Below, piece by piece: positions 1 to 6,610 of a stretch of DNA of 47,486 bases (the first letter of the stretch is position 1; each line of letters begins with the position of its first letter). Below the pieces are notes generated by a model, which did not search any database, was not told where the DNA came from, and saw nothing but the letters and a program-made list of their open reading frames with translations. The translations under genes were made by a program, and so were the position numbers. Source of the DNA: a bacterium (GTDB lineage Bacteria; Patescibacteriota; Microgenomatia; Curtissbacterales; GWA2-41-24); contig JAKALT010000008.1 of NCBI GenBank assembly GCA_021813125.1, positions 1 to 47,486 on the forward strand. The letters are read 5' to 3'.

Positions 1-75
1 TTGGTGAAACAGACTAGAACTTGCTTAAATTTCCTTTGAGAAATATGTGCATGTTTTAAGTATATGTTTTTCATT

Positions 76-124
76 GTCTAAACAAGATATTCTAACACTC
101 AAATGTGTTTAATCTTGTCTAGAC
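76..124. repeat. Nested inverted repeat
   Basis: The outer arms GTCTAAACAAGAT (76-88) and ATCTTGTCTAGAC (112-124) pair at 12 of 13 positions. The inner arms AACAC (94-98) and GTGTT (105-109) pair perfectly around a 6-nt loop. It lies just beyond the 3' end of the minus-strand gene at 138-545. It has no T-run on either side, so it is not a standard intrinsic terminator. It could be a transcript-end stabilising hairpin or a repeat element. The rest of 1-137 is AT-rich with nothing else recognised. Confidence 0.6.
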
Positions 125-137
125 CCTACAGAAATAT

Positions 138-545
138 TTAAGATGCGGAGGTAGAACCTGGCCAGCGGAAAAGGTCGACTAATTTCTCAATAACCTCAAT
201 ATCCGCCGCACTAAGACCAGATCCTCTTATTCTTGATTCTGGCCTTTTAAGGGTTTCTTCGTTATATGGACGTGGTTGAAAAACAAAAGCATTTTCTCCG
301 TCTCTCCTAATACCGCCTGTCACACCAATCCCGAGTTCGTGGCAAACTTGTGCAAAACCTCGGAAATCAAAGGGCCTTTCTTCCGTTATTTCAACTCTCA
401 TCGGTTTTGGTGCCTCGCCTGAAGCACGCCACGCGCGAAGACCACTAAGGGTCCTTCTCACTGCTCCTTGCTCTCTTTGCGAAAGCATTCTAAAGCTTTC
501 CATGCCGTCGATATTTGCTGCCTGCCAGCCTCTACGCTCAGCCAT
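138..545 (-). CDS. Hypothetical protein, 135 aa
   Basis: The product is a small soluble protein of no family I recognise. The N-terminal half is rich in Arg and Glu and probably helical, with a stretch around residues 22-42 reading as an amphipathic helix. The C-terminal third has another predicted helix (SAADIEVIEKLVDLF). No signal peptide or membrane segment is visible. The ATG at 545 is supported by a TATAAT box on the same strand only 8 nt upstream (559 to 554), which implies a leaderless message. It is divergent from the membrane protein at 652. Coding is supported by an uninterrupted frame with ordinary amino-acid composition; the function is unknown. Confidence 0.6.
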   Translation of the reverse strand: MAERRGWQAANIDGMESFRMLSQREQGAVRRTLSGLRAWRASGEAPKPMRVEITEERPFDFRGFAQVCHELGIGVTGGIRRDGENAFVFQPRPYNEETLKRPESRIRGSGLSAADIEVIEKLVDLFRWPGSTSAS

Positions 546-553
546 AAAGTGAA

Positions 554-582
554 ATTATAATGACTCAATTTATTTTGTGCAA
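554..582 (-). promoter_or_regulatory. Promoter of the 135-aa gene, leaderless
   Basis: On the minus strand a perfect TATAAT occupies 559 to 554, with a weak TTGCAC -35 at 582 to 577 (spacing 17). The expected start of transcription falls within a few bases of the ATG at 545. No Shine-Dalgarno sequence is present. Confidence 0.55.
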
Positions 583-651
583 GTATTAACCCGGAGTATA
601 AGCTTTTGTCCAAAATTGACACAAATTATAAATCGGAGTATTCTGCACTCG

Positions 652-978
652 ATGCTAAATTTTCTTGAAAAAGCTTCGGCATCCACAGTTGGTTTTCTTT
701 CCGCAGCAGGCACGGTTCTGTACTGCGGCTTAATCGCCTTATTTTTCAACTTTATGGCCAAATCCACCGCAAAACCCGGATTTTTCGGCCTCTTTTTAAT
801 GCTTCTTTTATTCGTATTTTCGGCTGCCGTAACAGGAACAATGGTTTTTGGGTTTCCGGCCTACCTTGCCGTGGTTAAAAACAAGGTCAAAGTTGCTTTA
901 ATTACCCTTGCTTTTACCCTCCTTTATACCTTGGCAATAATAATAATCGCCGCATTTTTAATCATCCTGTTTGCCTAA
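652..978 (+). CDS. Small integral membrane protein, 108 aa
   Basis: This unknown protein is dominated by three or four hydrophobic segments: roughly residues 12-32 (GFLSAAGTVLYCGLIALFF), 44-68 and 80-106. It is very likely an inner-membrane protein. I chose the ATG at 652 over the upstream start at 577 because a GGAG sits at 635-638, because the product then begins with a soluble helix followed by membrane helices, and because the upstream extension has an atypical composition. It is divergent from the gene at 138-545. It has no recognisable catalytic motif and the function is unknown. Confidence 0.6.
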   Translation: MLNFLEKASASTVGFLSAAGTVLYCGLIALFFNFMAKSTAKPGFFGLFLMLLLFVFSAAVTGTMVFGFPAYLAVVKNKVKVALITLAFTLLYTLAIIIIAAFLIILFA

Positions 979-994
979 ATCACAAACGTTTAAG

Positions 995-1024
995 TTTGCA
1001 TAATCTTGCCGCTTACCTTATAAT
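995..1024 (+). promoter_or_regulatory. Promoter of the structured RNA
   Basis: TTTGCA (995-1000), an 18-nt spacer and a perfect TATAAT (1019-1024) precede the folded region. The predicted start is near 1031-1033. Confidence 0.65.
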
Positions 1025-1030
1025 GACAGG

Positions 1031-1328
1031 TCGGGGAATCAATAAATATTGATTCCAATTAACAACAAAATAAGAGTGATGCTAGAACTGTCCCTGATCA
1101 AATGATTGGGGATAAGCGCCCATAATCCTGGGCAAATGAAGTTTCTGTATCTAAAGATACAGAAGTCCGTAAAGATCTAATAAATTAGGCCATATCGGAA
1201 CTCTGCAGCTGTAGTCAAACAGCGATGGAGATTTCATAAAGCATCCGACAACCCGGAATTATCGCAACGGGTGCCAAGGAAGCATTTTTTTCTTCGTACC
1301 CCTCACCGTTTTCGGTGTGGGGTTTTTT
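1031..1328 (+). ncRNA. Candidate structured RNA, ~300 nt
   Basis: A promoter, a chain of hairpins and an intrinsic terminator enclose about 300 nt with no credible ORF. Helices seen by eye are: GGAATCAATA with TATTGATTCC (1035-1056); TCCCTGATCA with TGATTGGGGA (1091-1112, two wobble pairs); GCCC with GGGC (about 1118-1132); TTCTGTATCT with AGATACAGAA (1143-1164); an outer CGGA/TCCG (1196-1199 and 1244-1247) enclosing GCTGT/ACAGC (1208-1223) and CTC/GAG; and ACCCG with CGGGT (1251-1272). GGGT at 1269-1272 can instead pair with ACCC at 1298-1301, which overlaps the 5' arm of the terminator. This gives a switch-like alternative fold. I could not match it to RNase P RNA, tmRNA, SRP RNA, 6S RNA or a known riboswitch. 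It could be a free ncRNA, or a riboswitch leader for the lysozyme-like gene that starts 80 nt after the terminator. Confidence 0.6.
1299..1328 (+). terminator. Intrinsic terminator of the structured RNA
   Basis: The stem is CCCCTCACCG (1299-1308) against CGGTGTGGGG (1313-1322), ten positions with one T-T mismatch and a TTTT loop, followed by six T residues (1323-1328). Confidence 0.85.
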
Positions 1329-1408
1329 AATGAAAATTTCCTGAAAAATGCACTGATTTTTGGGCGCCCTCAAAACCCGTTCGGCAAACTCAGGGTAAAG
1401 GAGAAATT

Positions 1409-2206
1409 ATGGCGCAAAAAGAAAACATAGCTGAAATAGGCAAAAACGTAGGCAAGCTGGCAGCAGCCGGTGCCGTTCTCTATGGTGGCATTTACTTTAT
1501 GGAAAATAGAAGCTACCCGAAAGAACCGACCAAACCGGAAACCGCCACAGCTCAGGTGCTAACGGAAGCAGAAGTTGCCGAGCTTAGAAATTACGAAAAG
1601 CTCATGGCCGAAAGCTCCATCGCATTACCAACACAAACACCAACCGCAGCTTCAGCTATTTTTAAAATTCAATCGCAAGAATTGGCAACTTCTGCAAGGT
1701 CTGCCCCCGAAATGACAGCAGCCCAAAAAGCCCAAATTGGAAAATACATGGCCGAACTTCCCACAGTCATCGAAAAAATAAGGCCGACGCCGGCCGAAAT
1801 CGAGGATCTCGAAATTTATTATCCGATCTACCGTGCCGGTCAGGACCGCTTTGGCACACCATGGTATTTAACCTGGATTGTTCACGAAGCGGAAAGTACG
1901 GCTTCCAGAAACCCCAATGCTTTTGATGAAAATTGTATTCAATGTGGTGCCATGCAAATTGATTCGCGTTATCACCCAAAGGAGGATATCGACCGTGCAA
2001 ATGTCGGCTTGGAATATCTCATGGCAATCCCGACAAGATATGCAAAATGGGATACTACAGACATAATTTGGGGTGCATCAGCTCTCAAAGAATACGTTGA
2101 TCAAACAGGAAGCGTATTGGGCGGACTTAAAAGGTACTCTGCTGCTGGCCCAGCACAAAATCGCTATCAAAAATATTTACTTCTTCAATCCGAACTTGGA
2201 AATTAA
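1409..2206 (+). CDS. Membrane-anchored lysozyme-like (SLT-type) protein
   Basis: The 265-aa protein probably cleaves or binds peptidoglycan outside the cell membrane. Residues about 16-31 (KLAAAGAVLYGGIYFM) form a single N-terminal membrane anchor. A Pro/Thr/Ala-rich linker follows to about residue 130, and then a lysozyme/soluble-lytic-transglycosylase-like domain fills residues 135-265. Within it IVHEAES places a Glu where the catalytic acid is expected, followed by CGAMQID, which resembles the GLMQI motif of the SLT family, and a conserved GAxxL-type helix. Two nearby Cys (ENCIQC) could form a disulfide. AAAGGAG (1396-1402) is a good ribosome site 6 nt before the ATG. The gene is preceded by the structured RNA and its terminator. 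Family assignment is by motif and is moderately sure. Confidence 0.7.
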   Translation: MAQKENIAEIGKNVGKLAAAGAVLYGGIYFMENRSYPKEPTKPETATAQVLTEAEVAELRNYEKLMAESSIALPTQTPTAASAIFKIQSQELATSARSAPEMTAAQKAQIGKYMAELPTVIEKIRPTPAEIEDLEIYYPIYRAGQDRFGTPWYLTWIVHEAESTASRNPNAFDENCIQCGAMQIDSRYHPKEDIDRANVGLEYLMAIPTRYAKWDTTDIIWGASALKEYVDQTGSVLGGLKRYSAAGPAQNRYQKYLLLQSELGN

Positions 2207-2854
2207 CTACTTCGAATAAGCTTCACAGGCAGCTTTTGCCTGAGGATCCGTTATAGAAGCACACATCGATGCTCCCGATTGTGTGGAAGGTGACTGCGTC
2301 CCGCCGGATGTTTTTGTCATTGCGGAGATATCCATAAACTGGACGTTTGTTGGCGGGCTGAATTTAGAATCGTCCGCTCCCCAAGGAGAACATTTGTACT
2401 GCACCTGCTGGTCCGGATTAAATCCGCTGCTTGCCCCGCTTGCGGCAGGCGACGGGCTTGCAGATTCCGTTGGAATCTTCATCTTCGTTCCTTGCGGTAT
2501 GGCAGAAGACCAAGAGTAAATGTAGCCCTCACTCTGAATCATATGGGTGTCCATTGTCTTGCCGTCCGATGTTGTAATTGTAAAATCTCCGCTCATTTTT
2601 TGCCCTGCAACATAAATTTTGCCGACGGTCTTATTTTGTTCTGCGGAATAAGAAACATCGCAGGAAACATTTTTACCCATCGCAAGAAGGCTTTTTATAG
2701 TTCCGGATTGCTCACTCGCCGGAGCCTCTGTGGATTGTGCGGTAGGCTGCTCCGTTTGTGGTTTTTGCGATTTTTTGGATACATACAGCCCGCCTATTAC
2801 AATAAGTGCCAGAACAATAACGGCGGCTGCTATAAGAAGAACCTTTCGTGACAT
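2207..2854 (-). CDS. Secreted membrane-anchored protein, 215 aa
   Basis: The protein has a short basic start (MSRK), a strong membrane helix (LLIAAAVIVLALIVIGGLYV, residues 5-24) and a Thr/Ser/Pro/Ala-rich linker with low-complexity stretches. Then comes a beta-rich extracytoplasmic domain, residues about 50-180, with paired Cys (NVSCDVSY, YKCSPW, ASMCASITDPQAKAACEAYSK). The ATG at 2854 is preferred over the longer start at 2890 because a TATTAT box ends 10 nt upstream, matching the leaderless pattern of the neighbours. The stop codon abuts the stop of the convergent lysozyme-like gene with no spacer. Several Patescibacteria encode similar anchored domains of unknown role; the function is not assigned. 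Confidence 0.65.
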   Translation of the reverse strand: MSRKVLLIAAAVIVLALIVIGGLYVSKKSQKPQTEQPTAQSTEAPASEQSGTIKSLLAMGKNVSCDVSYSAEQNKTVGKIYVAGQKMSGDFTITTSDGKTMDTHMIQSEGYIYSWSSAIPQGTKMKIPTESASPSPAASGASSGFNPDQQVQYKCSPWGADDSKFSPPTNVQFMDISAMTKTSGGTQSPSTQSGASMCASITDPQAKAACEAYSK

Positions 2855-2907
2855 CAGGGCAAGTATAATAACTCCCTTTTCACAAATCAAGAGGGTAACA
2901 ATACTTC

Positions 2908-3423
2908 TTACAAAACCCTGAAAGAAAAATTTCTGACAAAAAATAGAGGCAGACTTCTGTTTACGCTTGAATGGTCAAAAACACTAACATTACCTCCTGA
3001 AACTTCTATTCTTGAGGATCTTTTATCGGTAGCCTGTATAAATTGAACAACCTGCGCACCGTTATCGCCTGCAAGTAGAACAATTCTGCTTATACCTGTC
3101 ATCCTTGCAATTCTTTGCACCTCACCCTGTTTGTACACAACCCCAACCTCGTCATGTGCCAGAATATCCGCAGAAGTTACTCTGCCAAATCTTGTAAAAT
3201 AAGCCGTTAAATCCAAAGCAAAGCCCGACGGACTTCTCATTTGCCACCTCGTAGAGTACATCTTTTCAACAGGTTCAACAGGCTCCGCAACACCTAAAGC
3301 TTGCCTTATCCTGTCGACAACTTCTTCGGTTAAAATAGGCTTTCTTTCTCTATTTTTGACATCTAAAATGCCCAAAACTTCGGGTACAGTTGTCCTTTGT
3401 TCGCCTTGCTCCGGTGAAACCAT
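2908..3423 (-). CDS. Hypothetical protein, 171 aa
   Basis: This is a soluble alpha/beta protein of unknown function. An N-terminal segment to about residue 55 is Glu/Arg/Pro-rich. A compact domain of about 100 residues follows (ALDLTAYFTRFGRVTSADIL, GVVYKQGEVQRIARM, RIVLLAGDNGAQVVQFI), with alternating hydrophobic strands. No signal peptide or membrane segment is visible. A perfect TATAAT on the minus strand ends 6 nt before the ATG at 3423, which strongly fixes the start and implies a leaderless message. It is divergent from the cyclotransferase-like gene at 3516, and the two promoters share 92 bp. Confidence 0.6.
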   Translation of the reverse strand: MVSPEQGEQRTTVPEVLGILDVKNRERKPILTEEVVDRIRQALGVAEPVEPVEKMYSTRWQMRSPSGFALDLTAYFTRFGRVTSADILAHDEVGVVYKQGEVQRIARMTGISRIVLLAGDNGAQVVQFIQATDKRSSRIEVSGGNVSVFDHSSVNRSLPLFFVRNFSFRVL

Positions 3424-3429
3424 TTAGCT

Positions 3430-3435
3430 ATTATA
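3430..3435 (-). promoter_or_regulatory. -10 box of the 171-aa gene
   Basis: TATAAT on the minus strand (3435 to 3430) leaves 6 nt to the ATG at 3423, so transcription should begin at or next to the start codon. Confidence 0.6.
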
Positions 3436-3476
3436 GGCCTCGAAGCTAAACATGTAAAGGAGCATCTACCCCATAG

Positions 3477-3505
3477 TTTACTAAAGATATCCCTTTTGCT
3501 ATAAT
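3477..3505 (+). promoter_or_regulatory. Promoter of the cyclotransferase-like gene
   Basis: TTTACT (3477-3482), a 17-nt spacer and TATAAT (3500-3505) end 10 nt before the ATG at 3516. The bases between are pyrimidine-rich (TTCTCCTCCT) and cannot act as a Shine-Dalgarno sequence, so the message is probably leaderless. Confidence 0.65.
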
Positions 3506-3515
3506 TTCTCCTCCT

Positions 3516-4061
3516 ATGGAAAAGAAAATAAACTATTTTGCATACGGCGAACTGAAAGACGGAAAAATTCTTGGGCGGCTGCTCAAAAGAGATATGGGTG
3601 AAGGTGAACCCGCAATGCTTCTTGGCTACCAGCTCTGCATACAATCGCTTGAGGGCGTGCCGGATTATATTCCCGAGGGTTTGTCTGCTTCCGCCCGGGA
3701 AATAATAAGAGATAACTACGGTGAAGGCTTTCGAACTTACATGGTAAGGCGCCGAAGCGGAGCTCAAGTTGAGGATCGCATCTACCAACTTTGCGAAGAA
3801 GAAGTCATATTCGTAGATGACTGGGAACTTACTGAATTTGCCTGGTACGAGCAAAACAGGGCACAAGCCCAAACTCGAGAGGGTAGCGTTCCAGTCCCAG
3901 TTACAGTCCACGCCGACAGCACAATTCCGCACCATATAGAAAGAGTGGTTGGCGGCCTACTGTATCCGGATCTTCAAGACCCGGAATTCATGCTTGAAAT
4001 AGCCGAAAAATCACGGCAGGAATCACTCCAGCGACTATCAAATACCCAAAGGGAAAGATAG
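3516..4061 (+). CDS. Gamma-glutamylcyclotransferase-like protein, 181 aa
   Basis: The N-terminus NYFAYGELKDGKILGRLL resembles the YGxL strand-loop that binds substrate in AIG2/gamma-glutamylcyclotransferase-fold proteins. The following strands (MLLGYQLCIQSLEGVPDY and later EEVIFVDDWELTEFAWY) fit the later part of that fold, where a Glu acts as acid/base. Family members remove gamma-glutamyl groups as 5-oxoproline, but some act on other amines, so no substrate is assigned. The C-terminal about 50 residues (from VERVVGGLLYPDL onward) are an extra helical tail. The start is fixed by the promoter 10 nt upstream. It converges on the end of the pilus cluster with 7 bp between the stops and no visible terminator. 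Confidence 0.5.
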   Translation: MEKKINYFAYGELKDGKILGRLLKRDMGEGEPAMLLGYQLCIQSLEGVPDYIPEGLSASAREIIRDNYGEGFRTYMVRRRSGAQVEDRIYQLCEEEVIFVDDWELTEFAWYEQNRAQAQTREGSVPVPVTVHADSTIPHHIERVVGGLLYPDLQDPEFMLEIAEKSRQESLQRLSNTQRER

Positions 4062-4068
4062 AAGAAAT

Positions 4069-4566
4069 TTACCTGGTTACCGAAATTGTAACTCCGGAAA
4101 CCTCGGCAGTGGCAGCAACTGTCACCCTGTTGTCTGTTGCACTGGAAATTACGGTGTATTTTGTATTATAGCTTGCAGCGCCGCAAACTGAACCTGTGGC
4201 AGGAGTACCATTCTTTGGATCTCTAGGCACATCAGCCAAATACATTGTAACAAGCACGGAGCAAAGATCAACTGCAGGATCTGCGCCATTACATGATGCT
4301 GTCGGTTTACAAATCGTGGCCGCAGTACCAGTTGTGGGAATACCCGCCGGTATTGCACCTTTGTTATCTGCGGCGTACTGGTGAATTGCGTTAAGAATTG
4401 CGTTGACGTCGCTTCTCCTCTGCGTATCGTTTGCCTGCTGAAACTGTCTAGTGGGATTGATAGCTACTAAAACTATTGAAAGAAGCACCGTTAAAACACC
4501 AATTACAACAAGAAGCTCAATTAGCGTAAAACCGCCGGAAAACTTGTTTTTAAAAACCTTCTTCAT
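4069..4566 (-). CDS. Type IV pilin-like protein (tandem copy A)
   Basis: The 165-aa prepilin has the leader MKKVFKNKFSGG followed by FTLIELLVVIGVLTVL, a class III signal with the invariant Glu at +5 of the mature protein. Cleavage is expected after the last Gly. The alpha-1 helix continues into NPTRQFQQANDTQRRSDVNAILNAIHQYAADNKG, a sequence typical of Patescibacteria pilins. The C-terminal domain holds four Cys (ATICKPTASCNGADPAVDLC and SVCGAASYN), enough for two disulfides, and ends in beta strands. It is the last gene of the long minus-strand pilus cluster and sits 4 bp after a paralogue. It is probably a minor pilin or alternative major pilin. Confidence 0.85.
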   Translation of the reverse strand: MKKVFKNKFSGGFTLIELLVVIGVLTVLLSIVLVAINPTRQFQQANDTQRRSDVNAILNAIHQYAADNKGAIPAGIPTTGTAATICKPTASCNGADPAVDLCSVLVTMYLADVPRDPKNGTPATGSVCGAASYNTKYTVISSATDNRVTVAATAEVSGVTISVTR

Positions 4567-4570
4567 TATT

Positions 4571-5044
4571 TTATCTGGTAGCTGTTATAGATGCGGTAAC
4601 CTCCCCAGTCGCACTAACAGTAACCCTGTTATCGGTAGCGCTGGAAACAACAGAATAACCGGTATTGTAAGAAGTTGCCCCCGTACACACTGAACTTGCC
4701 GGAGTTTTTGTGCCTACTGTTGGGTCTAGTGGCAAATCAGCAAGATACTTTGTCACCAAATCCGCACAAAGGTTTGCCTGACCGCCTACCGTATCACTAC
4801 CGATGACTTTAGCAGAAGTTCCTATGGCCGAAGGAAGCGCGCCTTTATTATCAACACCGTATTGGTGAATTGCATTTAGAATTGCGTTGACATCGCTCCT
4901 TCTTTGGGTGTCGTTGGCCTGTTCAAATTGTCGTGTGGGGTTAATTGCAACCAGAACTATAGCAAGAAGAACGGTTAACACGCCAATTACAACTAAAAGC
5001 TCGATCAGCGTAAAACCACTCTTCACTTTGGGCAGGAAGCGCAT
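4571..5044 (-). CDS. Type IV pilin-like protein (tandem copy B)
   Basis: The product has the short leader MRFLPKVKSG and then FTLIELLVVIGVLTVL, with Glu at +5. It is paralogous to the downstream pilin: the stretch from NPTRQFEQANDTQRRSDVNAI to the repeated C-terminal DNRVTVSATGEV is nearly the same, while the middle loop has diverged and keeps two Cys. I chose the ATG at 5044. A longer frame from a TTG at 5083 overlaps the upstream stop by 4 nt, but TTGACA (5083 to 5078), a 17-nt spacer and AACAAT (5060 to 5055) form a promoter ending 10 nt before this ATG. With that start the leader has a normal length. It is a likely surface pilin, cleaved by the PilD-like enzyme at 29155-29961. Confidence 0.8.
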   Translation of the reverse strand: MRFLPKVKSGFTLIELLVVIGVLTVLLAIVLVAINPTRQFEQANDTQRRSDVNAILNAIHQYGVDNKGALPSAIGTSAKVIGSDTVGGQANLCADLVTKYLADLPLDPTVGTKTPASSVCTGATSYNTGYSVVSSATDNRVTVSATGEVTASITATR

Positions 5045-5054
5045 GTCTAATTTT

Positions 5055-5083
5055 ATTGTTAAGCAATTGAAAGTCTTTGTCAA
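5055..5083 (-). promoter_or_regulatory. Internal promoter for the tandem pilins
   Basis: On the minus strand TTGACA (5083 to 5078), 17 nt and AACAAT (5060 to 5055). It would let the two pilins be made above the level of the rest of the cluster. Confidence 0.5.
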
Positions 5084-6210
5084 GGGTTATTTTCGACCCC
5101 AGTTGTTACAATAATCTGGTAAGTTGAATCTGCTCCGGCGTCGCTGCTCTCAACTTGTTCAAAAGTCTTCTTGAGCTCCGCCTCAACTTCTTCGCGGACA
5201 CCCCGGTCAATGTCGGAACTATACTCAACTTTGGTAACCGTGTTTCCGGTATTTTCAGCATTAGCCGCGGTGATATTTGAAAAACCGATACCCTCAAGCA
5301 TTGTTTTTACTTTTCCCGCCTGGCCGACAACCCCGGTACCGTTTATAACCTCAACGGACATTGCACCCTTGTCGGTGATCTTTTTCTCCTCAGCTGCGGC
5401 ACTTGCCGCCGGACTGGGGCTGGCAACCTGCTTAGCCTTTGCAAAAAATGGCAAATCGATCCTAAAAGCAGATTTGCTTTCCGCGCTAAATAACAAATAC
5501 CCACCCATTAAAGCGGCGGCCACAACAATTACCAAAACCGGCACAAAAAAATACTTCATATCAAAAGCCCGGTCATCTGACTCGTTTCTATTACCGGACA
5601 CTACTTTAGTATCAGGCACCCAAGCATCCGATCCGGATTCCACTTTCTGCTTTTTATCGGGCGGGGAAAGCAGGTTGCTTAATTTAATAAGGTCATGATT
5701 GGAAAGGATTTTGGAAATATCATCGCCGGTTAAGGGAGCGTTCGCCGACACGCCAAAAACAAAAGCCGGGACTACGAAGTCTACCGTTCGGCCCATATTC
5801 GTAAGACATAAAACAACATCTTCGTACAGTTTTTTGTTGCACCCTGCAAGAAAAAGCCGGTTTTTATAGTAAAATTCCAGCGTTGCAAGCTCGTGGGTGT
5901 CCAAAGGCACGCTGTCAAAAAATTCTTTTTTTTGAGCTTCCAAATCTCCATCTTTAGACTTTTCGACTTCGATTATCTGGGAAAATGTCAGCTCGTCGGA
6001 AAGAATCACAACAAACCTTTGTCCGGCCGAAGTTACTTTAGTAAAAAAATCCCCCAAAAAACGTCCAAAACTTTGATCGTTTAGAATTTCTTCGCTGGAA
6101 ACCAGATCGGCCGGATAATCCAGCTTTTCAGCGTAGCTTTGGGAATTTTGCAAATAAAGCTCCAGGCTTTTTCTTCGCAAGTAAACAATCGCTTGTGGTT
6201 TACCGAACAT
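5080..6210 (-). CDS. PilM-like / LytR_C domain membrane protein
   Basis: The product is 376 aa from the ATG at 6210, which lies 10 nt after the previous stop; a longer frame reaches 6345 but would overlap the upstream gene. Residues 1-165 resemble the degenerate actin-like fold seen in PilM/GspL relatives of Patescibacteria (FVVILSDELTFSQII, LFLAGCNKKLYEDVV, VDFVVPAFVFG) without a visible ATP-binding signature. One membrane helix (YFFVPVLVIVVAAALMGGYL) follows at about 222-241. Outside, an Ala/Ser/Pro linker leads to a LytR_C-type domain (MSVEVINGTGVVGQAGKVKTMLEGIGF), residues about 285-376. It sits between pilin genes and may link a cytoplasmic pilus platform to the wall. The domain calls are by eye; the fusion is notable. 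Confidence 0.6.
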   Translation of the reverse strand: MFGKPQAIVYLRRKSLELYLQNSQSYAEKLDYPADLVSSEEILNDQSFGRFLGDFFTKVTSAGQRFVVILSDELTFSQIIEVEKSKDGDLEAQKKEFFDSVPLDTHELATLEFYYKNRLFLAGCNKKLYEDVVLCLTNMGRTVDFVVPAFVFGVSANAPLTGDDISKILSNHDLIKLSNLLSPPDKKQKVESGSDAWVPDTKVVSGNRNESDDRAFDMKYFFVPVLVIVVAAALMGGYLLFSAESKSAFRIDLPFFAKAKQVASPSPAASAAAEEKKITDKGAMSVEVINGTGVVGQAGKVKTMLEGIGFSNITAANAENTGNTVTKVEYSSDIDRGVREEVEAELKKTFEQVESSDAGADSTYQIIVTTGVENNP

Positions 6211-6220
6211 ATGCCTACTT

Positions 6221-6610
6221 CTAATTAATCTCCTTCCAGCTGGAAATTGCAAATGCATTTCCCGAGTAAGTTCCCAAAACCTCAACTTTTCGAACGTAAC
6301 CCCCGACACTGGCAGAAGATACAATTGTTTTTGAAGGCGCACCACTAATCGTTATTGTGGCAACGTCGGGCCCCACCGCTAAAGTGCCTCCAGAATAATT
6401 AGGATTCCTCAAAAGCGATAAGATCGCTTCATTTGCACCCGCTTCGGCTGCCGCCAAGGCATCGGCGCTTTGTGTCACATCACTTGCCAGGCGCGAATTG
6501 ACTATGGTGACTACAACTGCCGAACCAACAACTATTGTTGCAATAGCCACAAAAACGATAAGAACTACAAGTGCCTGTCCGGATTTTAAATTTAAGTTGT
6601 GCTTTTTCAT
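6221..6610 (-). CDS. PilX/GspK-like minor pilin, 129 aa
   Basis: The leader MKKHNLNLKSG precedes QALVVLIVFVAIATIVVGSAVVV, a hydrophobic alpha-1 helix of the type seen in PilX and GspK minor pilins, which often lack the Phe and the usual Leu-Ile-Glu order. ALAAAEAGANEAILSLLRNPNYSGG, just after it, is the conserved AAEAG region of PilX-type proteins. The remaining 75 residues are beta-rich. The frame overlaps the upstream gene by 4 nt and is followed by the PilM-like/LytR_C gene after 10 nt, so it is translated within one operon. Confidence 0.75.
   Translation of the reverse strand: MKKHNLNLKSGQALVVLIVFVAIATIVVGSAVVVTIVNSRLASDVTQSADALAAAEAGANEAILSLLRNPNYSGGTLAVGPDVATITISGAPSKTIVSSASVGGYVRKVEVLGTYSGNAFAISSWKEIN

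Noticed and set aside
1031-1328. RNase P RNA, tmRNA, SRP RNA or 6S RNA
   Set aside because: The conserved cores of these RNAs (RNase P P4 strands, tmRNA ends and tag frame, SRP apical loop) were not found.
3363-3935. 190-aa minus-strand ORF
   Set aside because: It lies antisense to the cyclotransferase-like gene and overlaps two supported genes and both promoters; composition is not protein-like.
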